NCBI GenBank assembly: GCA_021778635.1
Contig: JAJYCD010000025.1
Span: 1 to 37,614, forward strand
From: Actinomycetes bacterium
Lineage (GTDB): Bacteria; Actinomycetota; Actinomycetes; Actinomycetales; Cellulomonadaceae
Reading direction: 5' to 3'
Length of the DNA stretch: 37,614 nt
The position numbers and the translations under genes are program-made. The notes under the pieces were generated by a model that was given only the letters and a program-made list of their open reading frames with translations, made no database searches and was not told the DNA's origin. Shown here in pieces: positions 8,059 through 16,378 of this stretch (within the stretch, counting starts at the first letter, position 1; every line of letters begins with the position of its first letter).

Positions 8059-9819
8059 TCAGGAGATCAGACCGTACTCGGTGAGCAGGGCGCTGATCTC
8101 GGTGTCCTTGATCCGCTTCATCAGCTCGTGCCGCACCATGGCCGGGCCGGGGATCTCGATCTCCTTGCCGTCGCGGAGACGGCTGGCGGCGGCAAGGATC
8201 TTGCGCACGTCGTACGTCGAGCTGAACACCTCGGGCACGCCGCGGTCGATGCCGAGCAGCTGGTAGGCCGCTTCCATCCCGGTGCGCACGGAGTACTCGA
8301 TGGTGAAGATGGTGTCCCGGGTGGACTCGGCGAACTGGCCGAGGAACGCGAAGTTCACGGCTCCGTCAGGGACGACCTCGGGCCGGTCTCCGGCCCGCCG
8401 CGGCATGAAGAAGGACGTGACGTAGGGCATCATCACGGGGACGCAGCGCGCGGCGTTCGCGGCGAGCTCGGGGATGTCCGCCACCGGGACGCCCAGGTGG
8501 TAGAGCCATTCCTGGGTGATCTCCTCGCCGGTGCACTCCTGCATCGGCTTGGCCACGTAGTCGCCCGGCACGTCGACGAACAGCGAGTACACCCAGACGA
8601 CGATCTGGTCCTTCGGCTGCTTCTTGAAGTGAGGCTGGCGGTTGACCGTCCAGCTGAGCAGCCAGGCCGAGTCCTGGACCGTCACGATGCCGCCGGTCAC
8701 GACCTTGCCGCTGAACGGGTCGCGCTTGGCGATCTTCTGGATGTATGCGGGGATGCGCGGGTCGAGCGTGGTGACGGTCGCCGACTCCCACTTGCTCTCC
8801 GGGATGTGCGCACCGAACACGTCGGGATTCCCGAACGACGGGTCCTTGGCGGCGAGCCGCCGCCAGAGGTCCCATGCCGGCGCGGGGCCTTCGTCGAGCC
8901 GCGCGGGCGTGTGCTGGTCACCGCTGTCGGAGTTCTCGGTGAGCGACCCGATGGTCGTGAGCACGAGGTCGTTCTCGCCGAGCTCGACGGCGCCGTCGAC
9001 GCCGGCGCGGGTCCAGTGGATCGCGGTGGCCTGCTTGCGGCCGGGGGTGATCGTGAAGTCGATGTCGGTGACCTCGGTGTCGAACTGGAACCGGACCCCC
9101 TGGTCGAGGAGCCATCGGTACAGCGGAAGCACCATCGACTCGTACTGGTTGTACTTGAAGAACCGCACCGCCGTGAAGTCCGGCATGCCACCGATGTGGT
9201 GGATGAACCGGTGCACGTACAGCTTCATCTCGAGCGCGGAGTGCCACTCCTCGAAGGCGAACATGGTGCGCCAGTACATCCAGAAGTTGCTGGCGAAGAA
9301 CTCCGCCCCGAAGACCTCGTTGATCCGCTTGCCCTCGACCGACTCGCGGGTGGCCAGGAAGAGGTCGGTGAGCTCCTTCTGCGCCTGGTCCGAGAGGGTG
9401 AAGAGGTTCCCGGTCTCGGCATCCTGACCCTGGTTCACCGTGGCCCGTTGCAGCGAGTAGTTCGGGTCCTCCTTGTTCAGCCAGTAGAACTCGTCCAGCA
9501 CCGAGGCGTCCTCGACCTCGATCGACGGGATCGAGCGGTAGAGGTCCCAGAGACACTCGTAGTGGTCGTCGACCTCCCGTCCGCCGCGGATGACGAAGCC
9601 CTTGGCCGGCTCGTCGATCCCGTCCAGCGCCCCGCCGGGCAGGGCCAGGCGCTCGAGGATGGTGATCCTCGAGCCCGCCATCTGCCCGTCGCGGATCATG
9701 AAGGCCGCCGACGCCATGGACGCCAGACCGGCGCCGACGAACCACGCGGTCTTGTCCTCGACGCCGTCGGGCTTACGTGGGCGCGCGAACGCCTCGTAGC
9801 TGCCGCTGCTGTAGTACAT
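8059..9819 (-). CDS. ohyA: Oleate hydratase (10-linoleic acid hydratase / MCRA family)
   Basis: This FAD-dependent enzyme adds water to the cis-9 double bond of oleic and related unsaturated fatty acids, giving 10-hydroxy fatty acids. It is often linked to detoxification of membrane-active fatty acids. The 586 residues match the family length. The FAD-binding dinucleotide fold begins at about residue 26 (WFVGAGLASMASAAF). The catalytic loop RGGREVDDHYEC carries Glu82, and KLYVHRFIHH carries Tyr201. These are the same numbers as the catalytic pair described for the Staphylococcus aureus enzyme. The start ATG is preceded by GGAGAG. It is the second gene of an operon, 11 bases after a TetR regulator, and is followed by a 17-bp hairpin. 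Regulation by that TetR protein in response to fatty acids is inferred. Confidence 0.96.
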   Translation of the reverse strand: MYYSSGSYEAFARPRKPDGVEDKTAWFVGAGLASMASAAFMIRDGQMAGSRITILERLALPGGALDGIDEPAKGFVIRGGREVDDHYECLWDLYRSIPSIEVEDASVLDEFYWLNKEDPNYSLQRATVNQGQDAETGNLFTLSDQAQKELTDLFLATRESVEGKRINEVFGAEFFASNFWMYWRTMFAFEEWHSALEMKLYVHRFIHHIGGMPDFTAVRFFKYNQYESMVLPLYRWLLDQGVRFQFDTEVTDIDFTITPGRKQATAIHWTRAGVDGAVELGENDLVLTTIGSLTENSDSGDQHTPARLDEGPAPAWDLWRRLAAKDPSFGNPDVFGAHIPESKWESATVTTLDPRIPAYIQKIAKRDPFSGKVVTGGIVTVQDSAWLLSWTVNRQPHFKKQPKDQIVVWVYSLFVDVPGDYVAKPMQECTGEEITQEWLYHLGVPVADIPELAANAARCVPVMMPYVTSFFMPRRAGDRPEVVPDGAVNFAFLGQFAESTRDTIFTIEYSVRTGMEAAYQLLGIDRGVPEVFSSTYDVRKILAAASRLRDGKEIEIPGPAMVRHELMKRIKDTEISALLTEYGLIS

Positions 9820-9830
9820 GGTCGCTCTCC

Positions 9831-10511
9831 TCAGGATCTCTCGATGGTGGACGTGACTGTCGCGAGGAAGCCGCGCACGATCTGCGCGATCTGGCCTCGC
9901 AGCTCTTCGGTGGGCTCGGTCTCCTGGTGCGCGCCCGTGGACGGGCCGGCGAGCAGGAGCGACAACGTCGCGAAGACGCTGCGGGCGGCCCGCTGGGCCT
10001 CGCGCCGGACCAGCGTCTCGTCGACGCCCGCCGGAGCGGAGGCGATCAGGCGCGAGGCGATCGCGTCCTCGAGCTCGGCGACGAGAGCGAGCCCGGCGGT
10101 CCGGTACTCGTCGGTCGCCGGGCCGAACAACAGCTCGCGCTGGTAGGCGACGACGTTGACGGGATGACGCGTCGAGCTGGCGAGGACGGCCTGGACGAGC
10201 ACGTCGACCGAGCCGGTCGGATCGCTCTGTTCCGCTGCTGCGCGCGTTCCGACGTCGATCGCGTCGCGCAGCTCGCGGTTGTAGACCATGAGCAGGAGCT
10301 CGGCCTTCGACGAGGCGTACCGGAACACGGTGCCTGCGGCGACGTCGGCGCGTTCGGCGATCTCCTGGGTCCCCACGGCGTCGTAGCCGCGCTCGGCGAA
10401 GAGCGACGTCGCCGCGTCGAAGATCCGTCGCTGCTTGTCCTGCATGCTGCGCTCGCGACGTCCACGCGAAGGGCTGCGGAGGGCGTCCGCACGCCCCTGT
10501 CGACCGGTCAT
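9831..10511 (-). CDS. TetR-family regulator upstream of oleate hydratase
   Basis: A TetR-type repressor of about 226 residues. The N-terminal helix-turn-helix is clear at about residues 27 to 72 (RRIFDAATSLFAERGYDAVG, TQEIAERADVAAGTVFRYAS). The remaining helical part would bind the ligand and dimerise. It is the first gene of a leftward operon with ohyA (11-base gap), so it probably represses its own operon and is released by a fatty acid or acyl-CoA. Start choice is open: ATG at 10511, ATG at 10445 (MQDKQRRIF), or a GTG at 10535. I rejected the GTG because it lies against the operator palindrome. Two TGAGT/ACTCA palindromes sit directly upstream. Confidence 0.92.
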   Translation of the reverse strand: MTGRQGRADALRSPSRGRRERSMQDKQRRIFDAATSLFAERGYDAVGTQEIAERADVAAGTVFRYASSKAELLLMVYNRELRDAIDVGTRAAAEQSDPTGSVDVLVQAVLASSTRHPVNVVAYQRELLFGPATDEYRTAGLALVAELEDAIASRLIASAPAGVDETLVRREAQRAARSVFATLSLLLAGPSTGAHQETEPTEELRGQIAQIVRGFLATVTSTIERS

Positions 10512-10522
10512 GACGCATCTAC

Positions 10523-10558
10523 TGAGTTCACTCACTAATGACTACACTCATTTATGAG
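10523..10558. promoter_or_regulatory. Paired palindromic operators for the TetR-ohyA operon
   Basis: TGAGT-TC-ACTCA (10523-10534) and CTCAT-TT-ATGAG (10547-10558) are two 5-2-5 palindromes with related half-sites, starting 24 bp apart. They lie 12 to 47 bases before the TetR start, in an A+T-richer stretch that must hold the promoter. A site pair about two helical turns apart suits two TetR dimers. Binding is inferred. Confidence 0.65.
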
Positions 10559-10830
10559 CGAGTGCAACCCGGTGTGATCACACCGGCGGACCTCGCCGGA
10601 TGACAGCGGACGTGACGCTGCGGGGGTGGGTGCGGATCACGCGGCGGCGCGACCGGCGGCGTCGGCCCGAACCACCCGCACCCGCACCGCCAGGCTCCTG
10701 CGGGTGACCACGGAGGCTTCGCCACCCTGTCGGGACCGACGGCCCAACCACGGGCGTCGCCGGAGGAGTAGGCAGGTGCCGGTTGGTGCACGCACGTTCC
10801 TTCTCGAACAACCGGAACGGTGGGTTCCCG
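10559..10830. other. Intergenic stretch before the ABC exporter
   Basis: This 272-base stretch separates the ohyA operon promoter from the ABC transporter genes. I see no gene, no clear promoter and no riboswitch. Just before the ATPase start, GGAAC (10814-10818) and GTTCC (10824-10828) form a small inverted repeat around the ribosome-binding region. Confidence 0.4.
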
Positions 10831-11754
10831 ATGGCTGCTGTGGTCGTGGAGGGTCTGCACAAGGCCTACGGACAGGTCCTGGCGGTCGACGGCATCGACC
10901 TCGTGGTCGAGCAGGGCGAGGTCCTGGCCCTGCTCGGCCCGAACGGCGCCGGCAAGACCACCACCGTCGAGATCCTCGAGGGCTATCGTCGCCCGGACTC
11001 GGGGGCAGTGCGGGTGCTCGGGATGGACCCGCAGACCGGTGGACGTTCCCTGCGCGAGCGGATCGGGGTCGTGCTCCAGGAGGCCGGCTTCGAGGACCAG
11101 TTCACCCCGCGCGAGCTCATCCGGCTCCATGCGGGCTACTACCCGCACCCCCGCGCCGTCGACGACGTCCTGCGGCTCGTCGGCCTGGAGGAGAAGGCCG
11201 ACGCACGGGTCCGGACGTTGTCCGGCGGGCAGCGCCGCCGGCTCGACCTGGGGCTGGGGATCGTCGGGCAGCCTGAGGTGCTGTTCCTCGACGAGCCGAC
11301 GACCGGGTTCGACCCGTCGGCACGGCGCCGGGCCTGGGACCTGGTGGACGGCCTGCGCGACCTCGGGGCGACGATCCTGCTCACGACGCACTACCTCGAC
11401 GAGGCCGAGCACCTCGCCGATCGCCTCGTGGTGATCGACCACGGGCGGGTGGTCGCCCAGGGTACGGCCGAGGAGCTTGCGACCTCGGCCGGAAGGTCCA
11501 CGGTCATCTCGTTCCGGCTGCCGTCCGGGGTCGCCGCCGCCGACCTGCCCCGCATCGGCCAGGAGACGCGCATCGCGGGATCGGTGGCGGACGTACGGAC
11601 GTCCTCCGCCACCGCCGACGTGAACGTCCTGGCTGCGTGGGCCGTGGGCAGGGGCGTCGAGCTCGAGAGTCTCACCCTCTCGCGCCCGACCCTCGAGGAC
11701 ATCTATCTCGACCTGGTCGGCGGCCAGGAGGATGCCGAGGAGCTCGCGCCATGA
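10831..11754 (+). CDS. ABC transporter ATP-binding protein (exporter, CcmA/DrrA-like)
   Basis: This is the ATPase subunit of an ABC-2 type exporter, 307 residues long. Walker A is GPNGAGKTT (about residue 36), the signature is LSGGQRRRLDLG, Walker B is VLFLDEPTTGFDP, and the H-loop is TTHYLDEAE. About 75 residues after the ATPase core form the C-terminal extension typical of DrrA- or NodI-like proteins. I chose the ATG at 10831 (MAAVVVEGLHKAYG), because the core begins right there; an in-frame start 16 codons earlier is possible. The gene overlaps the permease gene by ATGA. The substrate cannot be told from sequence; relatives export drugs, antibiotics or lipids. It lies next to a fatty-acid hydratase operon but on the other strand, so a link is only a guess. 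Confidence 0.95.
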   Translation: MAAVVVEGLHKAYGQVLAVDGIDLVVEQGEVLALLGPNGAGKTTTVEILEGYRRPDSGAVRVLGMDPQTGGRSLRERIGVVLQEAGFEDQFTPRELIRLHAGYYPHPRAVDDVLRLVGLEEKADARVRTLSGGQRRRLDLGLGIVGQPEVLFLDEPTTGFDPSARRRAWDLVDGLRDLGATILLTTHYLDEAEHLADRLVVIDHGRVVAQGTAEELATSAGRSTVISFRLPSGVAAADLPRIGQETRIAGSVADVRTSSATADVNVLAAWAVGRGVELESLTLSRPTLEDIYLDLVGGQEDAEELAP

Positions 11755-13379
11755 GCGCCGACCTGGCGCTGCTCGGCCGCCAGGTCCGCCACGAGCTGAT
11801 CGCGCTGCGTCGCACGCCGTTGACGATGATCCTCAGCATCGTGTTCCCGCTGCTGTTCTTCGTCCTGCTCGCCGCCGTGGTCGGCAACGAGACCGTCGAC
11901 AGCCGTCAGGGCGTCCGGCTCGCGCAGTTCCTCGCCCCGTCGATGGCGAGCTTCGGGGTCGTCATGGCGACCTTCTCGTTCCTCGCCGCCGGATTCGCCG
12001 AGGCGCGTAGTACCGGCGCCCTCAAGCGCCAGGGCTGCACGCCGCTGCCGCGCTGGGCCCTGCTCGGCGGACGGATCGGAGCCGCGCTCCTCCTCGGGCT
12101 CATCGCCACCCTCCTGGTGATCGGTACCGGCGCGGCCCTCTACGGCGTCCAGGTCTACGCCAGGACGCTGCCGGCGGTCCTGGTGGCCCTGGTGCTCGCG
12201 TCGGTCTCGTTCAGTGCGATGGGCCTGGCGATCGCTCTCCTGCTGCCCACTCCGCAGGCGACGATCGCCGTGACCAACGGGATCGTCGTGCCCATCGCCT
12301 TCGTGTCCGACACGTTCACGGTCAACGGGACGCTGCCGTCGTGGATGTCGACACTCGGCTGGCTGTTCCCGCTCAAGCACCTGGTGAACCTGCTGGGCGA
12401 GGCGTTCAACCCGTACCTGACCGGCAACGGCTTCCAGCTCGACCACCTCGCGGCGATCGCGGCGTGGGGGGTCGCCGGAGCGCTGGTGGCCGCGTGGGCC
12501 CTACGCCGCGAGCAGGACCGCACCTCGGAGCGGCGGCACCCGGCACGCTCCGCGCGCGCGTCCGACGCGCGGCCCCGCCGCACCACCTCTCCGTCGCTCG
12601 TCGCACTCCTCGCCGGCCAGGTGCTGCACTCGGTGCGGCTGCTCTCCCGCAACGCCTCGTCCGTGTTCTTCGCCATCGCGTTCCCGATCCTCCTGGTGGC
12701 GCTCATCCCGACCGTCAACGGCGGTGGCGATCAGCTCATGGCCGACGGCCGGACCCTCGGCGCATTCTTCGCCGCCACGATGGCGGGGTACGGCGCCGCG
12801 GTGACGGCCTACGTCAACCTCCCGACCGGACTGGCCGAGGCCCGCGACGACGGCGTACTGCAGCGCATACGCGGCACGCCGCTCCCTGCCTGGACCCTGC
12901 TGACCGGACGGGTCGTCGGCGCCCAGGTGGTCGCCCTGCTCACGCTGGCCGGGATCGGCGTGGTCGGGGGACTGATGTACGGAACGCCGATGCCCGCCGC
13001 ATGGCCCGCGGTCCTCCTCACCCTGCTCCTCGCGACGGCCTGCTTCGCGGTCGTCGGCATCGCCGTGATGACCGTCGTCCGCTCGGCGTCCTCGATGGTG
13101 GGGGTCACGCTCGGCACCCTCCTGCCGCTGTGCTTCATCTCCGACGTGTTCGTCGTCGGCGTCAGCTACCCGCCGGTGCTGCAGGGACTGTCCTGGTTCT
13201 TCCCGCTGCGCCATGCGACTCGCGCCCTCACGACCGCGGCCGGAGCGACCGGGATCGACGGCGGGTTCTCGTGGGTGCACCTCGGCGTGCTCGCCGCCTG
13301 GACCCTCGCCGGCACCGCCGTGGTGGCCGTCCGATTCACCTCGGTGCGGCTCGAACCCAAGCGGCACCGGGCGTCATGA
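11751..13379 (+). CDS. ABC-2 type permease, internally duplicated (two fused halves)
   Basis: This is the membrane subunit of the exporter, 542 residues. Most ABC-2 permeases have about 250 residues and six helices and work as dimers. Here two copies are fused head to tail. Residues about 1 to 255 and about 285 to 540 each show a soluble N-terminus, six hydrophobic segments and the same marker, FAEARSTGALKRQGCTPLPR in the first half and LAEARDDGVLQRIRGTPLPA in the second. About 30 basic, Ser/Arg-rich residues link the halves. One polypeptide plus an ATPase dimer would therefore make a full transporter. Translation is coupled to the ATPase by the ATGA overlap. Confidence 0.93.
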   Translation: MSADLALLGRQVRHELIALRRTPLTMILSIVFPLLFFVLLAAVVGNETVDSRQGVRLAQFLAPSMASFGVVMATFSFLAAGFAEARSTGALKRQGCTPLPRWALLGGRIGAALLLGLIATLLVIGTGAALYGVQVYARTLPAVLVALVLASVSFSAMGLAIALLLPTPQATIAVTNGIVVPIAFVSDTFTVNGTLPSWMSTLGWLFPLKHLVNLLGEAFNPYLTGNGFQLDHLAAIAAWGVAGALVAAWALRREQDRTSERRHPARSARASDARPRRTTSPSLVALLAGQVLHSVRLLSRNASSVFFAIAFPILLVALIPTVNGGGDQLMADGRTLGAFFAATMAGYGAAVTAYVNLPTGLAEARDDGVLQRIRGTPLPAWTLLTGRVVGAQVVALLTLAGIGVVGGLMYGTPMPAAWPAVLLTLLLATACFAVVGIAVMTVVRSASSMVGVTLGTLLPLCFISDVFVVGVSYPPVLQGLSWFFPLRHATRALTTAAGATGIDGGFSWVHLGVLAAWTLAGTAVVAVRFTSVRLEPKRHRAS

Positions 13380-13806
13380 CTGTCCAGGCCTACGGGTTCG
13401 ACGTCGTCGAGGCTGTGGACGAGGGCCCGTCCTTGGTGCGGGCACCGGTCACGCCGATGCCGCCATCGCCGCTCGCAGGTTCGGGACGGAGAAGGCCGTG
13501 AGCACGCGGGGCAACAACGCCTTCACCAAGCTCGCGCTGCAGCAGACCGAGGAGGACGGCCGACGGGTCCTGGCCGCCGTTGCGTACCTGCCGGCCTGAA
13601 CCCGGCCGCCCAGGACCTGGTCGAGGGCGCGGGCAGCACGCCGTACCGCTGCGGCGCCCTGGCACGCACAGAGACCGTGGCGGCGCGGTGGGGGCGAACC
13701 GGGGATGCCCGGGAGACCTGGCGCCACCGCTGCCCCCTGCGTCCGACGCGCGGCTCGGGCAAGGGATACTGGGTGACAGCGAATCTCGCTCGACAAGGAG
13801 TCAACC
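13380..13806. other. Intergenic region between the exporter and the cold-shock gene
   Basis: A 41-codon frame starts in an ATGA overlap with the permease stop (13376-13501), and another short frame ends at 13599 (STRGNNAFTKLALQQ, AAVAYLPA). Neither resembles a known family, and they may be remains of one broken gene. A possible -10 box GATACT lies at 13765-13770, and AAGGAG precedes the cold-shock start. Confidence 0.35.
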
Positions 13807-14748
13807 GTGCCCCAGGGAACTGTCCGCTGGTTCGATGCCGAGCGGGGGTTCGGCTTCCTCTTCCTCGGGGACGGGACCGAGGACCTGTTCGTGCACGCGT
13901 CCGAGATCATGAACGGCGACGGCCCGCGGGTGCTCCGAGAGGGACAGGTCGTCGAGTTCGAGGTGGGCGAGGGGGACCGCGGCGCGCAGGCGCGCCGCGT
14001 CCGGGTCACGGGCGACTACGCCCCCGACGCGCCGCTGGGCGTGCTCGGCACGGTCTCCTGGTACGAGCCGGGCAAGGGATACGGCTTCATCACGCCCGAC
14101 GGCGGTGGCGCGGAGATCTTCGTGCACAGCTCGGCGATCGTGGGCGGCGGCGTGATCTCGGAGGGGCAGCGGGTGGCGTTCCTGGTCGTCGACGGGGAGC
14201 GGGGGCCGCAGGCGGACCACCTGCTGCCGCTCGGGGCCGAGGCGGCCGGGCGACCCGGGGCGTCCGACGGAGCGGACGGCACCGTGTCCTGGTACGACGC
14301 GGACAAGGGCTTCGGGTTCGTGACTCCCGACGTCGGCGCCGAGGACATCTTCGTCCACGTCCGGTCGCTGCCGGCGGGGCTGACCGAGCTCTCCGAGGGC
14401 GATCGCGTGACCTACGACGTCGGCCAGAGCGAGAAGGGGCTCCAGGCCCGCAGCATTCGGCTCGTGAGTCGCTCGGCAAGCCGGGGTGCAGCTGCGCCGC
14501 CGGAGCACGGTCGACCGGGCCCCTCGAAGGGGTCGGTCGGCCCCGTGCGTGGCGGCGAGGGCGTGGTCGCGCGCTATGACGCGGAGCGCGGGTTCGGCTT
14601 CATCACGCCCGATGCGGGGGGTGCGGACCTGTTCGTGCACGTGTCGGTCGTCAGGGGCGCCGAGTCGCTGCAGGAGGGCGATCGGGTGCGGTACCAGGTG
14701 CGGCAGAGTGATCGGGGACCCCAGGCCGGTAGCGTCGAACGGCTATGA
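13807..14748 (+). CDS. Protein with four tandem cold-shock domains
   Basis: Bacterial cold-shock proteins are normally about 67-residue single domains that bind single-stranded RNA or DNA. This 313-residue protein carries four, beginning at about residues 3, 80, 157 and 251. Each has both nucleic-acid motifs. RNP1-like sequences are GFGFL (14), GYGFI (91), GFGFV (168) and GFGFI (262). RNP2-like sequences are LFVH (27), IFVH (104), IFVH (181) and LFVH (275). The spacing is 77, 77 and 94 residues; the last linker is Gly/Pro/Ser-rich. No other domain, signal peptide or membrane segment is present. The GTG start at 13807 follows AAGGAG by 6 bases. The gene stands alone. A cytoplasmic RNA-binding or chaperone role is likely, but the multi-domain form is unusual for bacteria and recalls eukaryotic multi-CSD proteins. 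Confidence 0.93.
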   Translation: MPQGTVRWFDAERGFGFLFLGDGTEDLFVHASEIMNGDGPRVLREGQVVEFEVGEGDRGAQARRVRVTGDYAPDAPLGVLGTVSWYEPGKGYGFITPDGGGAEIFVHSSAIVGGGVISEGQRVAFLVVDGERGPQADHLLPLGAEAAGRPGASDGADGTVSWYDADKGFGFVTPDVGAEDIFVHVRSLPAGLTELSEGDRVTYDVGQSEKGLQARSIRLVSRSASRGAAAPPEHGRPGPSKGSVGPVRGGEGVVARYDAERGFGFITPDAGGADLFVHVSVVRGAESLQEGDRVRYQVRQSDRGPQAGSVERL

Positions 14749-15072
14749 GCGGCGCCTGGCGCGTCGTACGGGGTCGGACACCATCGAGGCGGCCGACGGC
14801 TCCGGTGTGAGTCTGGTCGCGGGCTCTGCCTCGATCGACGACATGCCGTGCGTCAAGGCGGGACACGCACTGCTGACCTGAATCGACGTGGCTGGCGATA
14901 CGGGCATCGCACTCGGGCCCCATGAGTGTCGGGACCCGTCGACGGGTTCGCTGCGGCCCGTTCGTGTGCGTCGTCGCAGGTCAGCGGGCGGCAAGCGGAT
15001 GCGGAACGACGCCACAGATCCCGGCATGGCCCCGATCTTCACGGTGAGGTGGGTGTCGTGAGGTCGACTGGT
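14749..15072. other. Intergenic region with a 14-bp palindrome
   Basis: This stretch of about 320 bases lies between the cold-shock gene and the end of the SRPBCC gene. I see no coding sequence. ACCCGTCGACGGGT at 14934-14947 is a perfect 14-bp palindrome of unknown role. No T-rich terminator is visible. Confidence 0.4.
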
Positions 15073-15108
15073 TCAGCCGGAGGGCGGGCGCACTGCTGTC
15101 ACGGCTGA
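15073..15108 (-). terminator. Possible hairpin at the end of the SRPBCC gene
   Basis: TCAGCCG (15073-15079) and CGGCTGA (15102-15108) pair with a 22-base spacer, and one arm lies within the last codons of the leftward gene. A weak candidate for a stop signal. Confidence 0.35.
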
Positions 15109-15557
15109 TGCGGGGCGGTGCCGGCGTGTTCGACGTGCGCCTTGAGCCCGTCGAGCATGCTCGTCCAGTTCCGGCTGAACTGCTCGGCCTGTTCCGGGCT
15201 GTCGTTGCCGTCCTGGGTCAGTACGAGGTGGGTGCCGAAGTCGGTAGGCGTGAGCGTGTAGACGATGGTGTGGTAGTTCTCGGGCTCGTCCGGTCGGCCC
15301 ATCAGCGGACTGTAGTGAGTCGTCGACAGCTGTCGCGGCTCGTCGTAGACGAGCACGGTGCCCGTGTCCTGGTAGGGGTGGCCCTCGTACTCGCCCTGCC
15401 AGGTGATCGAGGTTCCGACCTCCCAGGTCGTGGTCACCTGCGCGCCCAGCAGGTACGCCGATCTCGTCTCGGTCTCGGTCAGCGCGGCCCACACGCGCTC
15501 GGGTGGGGCCGCGACGTCGACCTCGGCCTTCGCCACGAGTTCCGACACGGTCATCAT
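15099..15557 (-). CDS. SRPBCC (AHSA1-like) domain protein
   Basis: A small cytoplasmic protein of about 152 residues with the START/Bet v1-like fold of the AHSA1 (activator of Hsp90 ATPase homolog) group. It shows the usual opening VAKAEVDVAAPPERVWAAL. The turn GTSITWQGEYEGHPYQDTG follows, and there is a long C-terminal helix (QAEQFSRNWTSMLDGLKAHV). Such proteins bind small hydrophobic ligands; in bacteria most are uncharacterised and often sit beside an ArsR, MarR or TetR regulator. Here the gene is divergent from a MarR regulator across 40 bases that contain a perfect palindrome, so the two are probably co-regulated. Two ATG codons follow GAGGGG directly (15557 and 15554); the second has better spacing. 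Confidence 0.9.
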   Translation of the reverse strand: MMTVSELVAKAEVDVAAPPERVWAALTETETRSAYLLGAQVTTTWEVGTSITWQGEYEGHPYQDTGTVLVYDEPRQLSTTHYSPLMGRPDEPENYHTIVYTLTPTDFGTHLVLTQDGNDSPEQAEQFSRNWTSMLDGLKAHVEHAGTAPHQP

Positions 15558-15571
15558 CCCCTCACAAAGTC

Positions 15572-15590
15572 TATGAGCGGCTCATACAAT
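15572..15590. promoter_or_regulatory. MarR operator overlapping a -10 box; probable leaderless start
   Basis: TATGAG-CGG-CTCATA (15572-15586) is a perfect 6-3-6 palindrome between the divergent SRPBCC and MarR genes. A -10 box TACAAT (15585-15590) overlaps its right arm. The regulator's GTG begins 8 bases later with no Shine-Dalgarno site, so its mRNA is probably leaderless. Occupation of the palindrome would block RNA polymerase. On the other strand a TAGACT-like box could serve the SRPBCC gene. Confidence 0.7.
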
Positions 15591-15597
15591 ACGCCTC

Positions 15598-16224
15598 GTG
15601 GCCGCCTCCTCGCACCCCCGACTGGACAACCTGCTGGCCGCCCTGACGCTCAACCTGGGCGAGGAGGCCACCGCCGCGCTCGAGGAGACCACGGGGCTGA
15701 CCGGGAGTGCCACGGCGGCACTGCTGGCGCTCGAGGAGTTCCTCGGCGGCGCCCACGTGGCTCGGCTCGCCGAGGTGCTCGGCCTCACCCACTCCGGGGC
15801 GGTGCGGTTGGTCACCCAGCTGGAACACACCGGCCTCGCCGTGCGGCGCACCGGTGCGGACCGCCGCCGGGTCGAGGTCCGGCTCACCCCGAGCGGCCAG
15901 CAGCGGGCGAGGGCCGCCCGGGCGGCGCGGAACCGCGTTCTGCGCCAGGCGACCAGCGGCCTGACCGGCGCCGAGGCCACCGCGCTCGAGGATCTGCTCG
16001 CCAAGCTGGTCGCCGCCCGCGTCGAGGAGCGTGTCGAGCGACGCCGGACCGGACTGTCGGGCCCGTGGTGGTGCCGCACCTGCGACTTCGCGGCCTGCGG
16101 GCGGCCCGAGGGTCGGTGCCCGGCCCGCGTGACCGCCGCACGCGAGTCCGCGTCGTCGGCGCTCGCCCCGATGCGGGAGCCGGACGGTGGAGCGGGCACC
16201 GCACGCCCACGTCGGGCACGGTGA
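15598..16224 (+). CDS. MarR-family regulator with a C-terminal cysteine cluster
   Basis: A winged-helix regulator of 208 residues. The DNA-binding part spans about residues 40 to 105 (LEEFLGGAHVARLAEVLGLT, then HSGAVRLVTQLEHTGLAVRR and the wing GADRRRVEVRLTPSG). A helical region follows. Near the end is WWCRTCDFAACGRPEGRC with Cys159, Cys162, Cys167 and Cys174, a C-x2-C-x4-C-x6-C set that could bind zinc or sense redox state. About 30 disordered residues follow. It is divergent from the SRPBCC gene, and a palindrome over its own -10 box suggests autorepression. The GTG start lies at the expected transcription start, pointing to a leaderless mRNA. The inducer is unknown. Confidence 0.88.
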   Translation: MAASSHPRLDNLLAALTLNLGEEATAALEETTGLTGSATAALLALEEFLGGAHVARLAEVLGLTHSGAVRLVTQLEHTGLAVRRTGADRRRVEVRLTPSGQQRARAARAARNRVLRQATSGLTGAEATALEDLLAKLVAARVEERVERRRTGLSGPWWCRTCDFAACGRPEGRCPARVTAARESASSALAPMREPDGGAGTARPRRAR

Positions 16225-16378
16225 CCGGCGCCCTCACAGGTGCAGTCGGAGGCATCGTGCGCACGCCGGGGGAATGAGAGCCGTCGGCGCGGCTGCGGTG
16301 AGCTTCGCGGTGCTCGTCGGTACGTCCAGCCGAGGGTCGTCCGAGCCTCACCACCGGGGCACACACGAGGAGATCCCG

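Noticed and set aside
7984-10146. A 720-codon open frame on the plus strand
   Set aside because: It is antisense to the oleate hydratase and TetR genes and has no domain; the leftward genes have clear motifs and ribosome sites.
10559-10830. Possible riboswitch before the ABC exporter
   Set aside because: GC-rich imperfect repeats occur, but no known aptamer core could be recognised.
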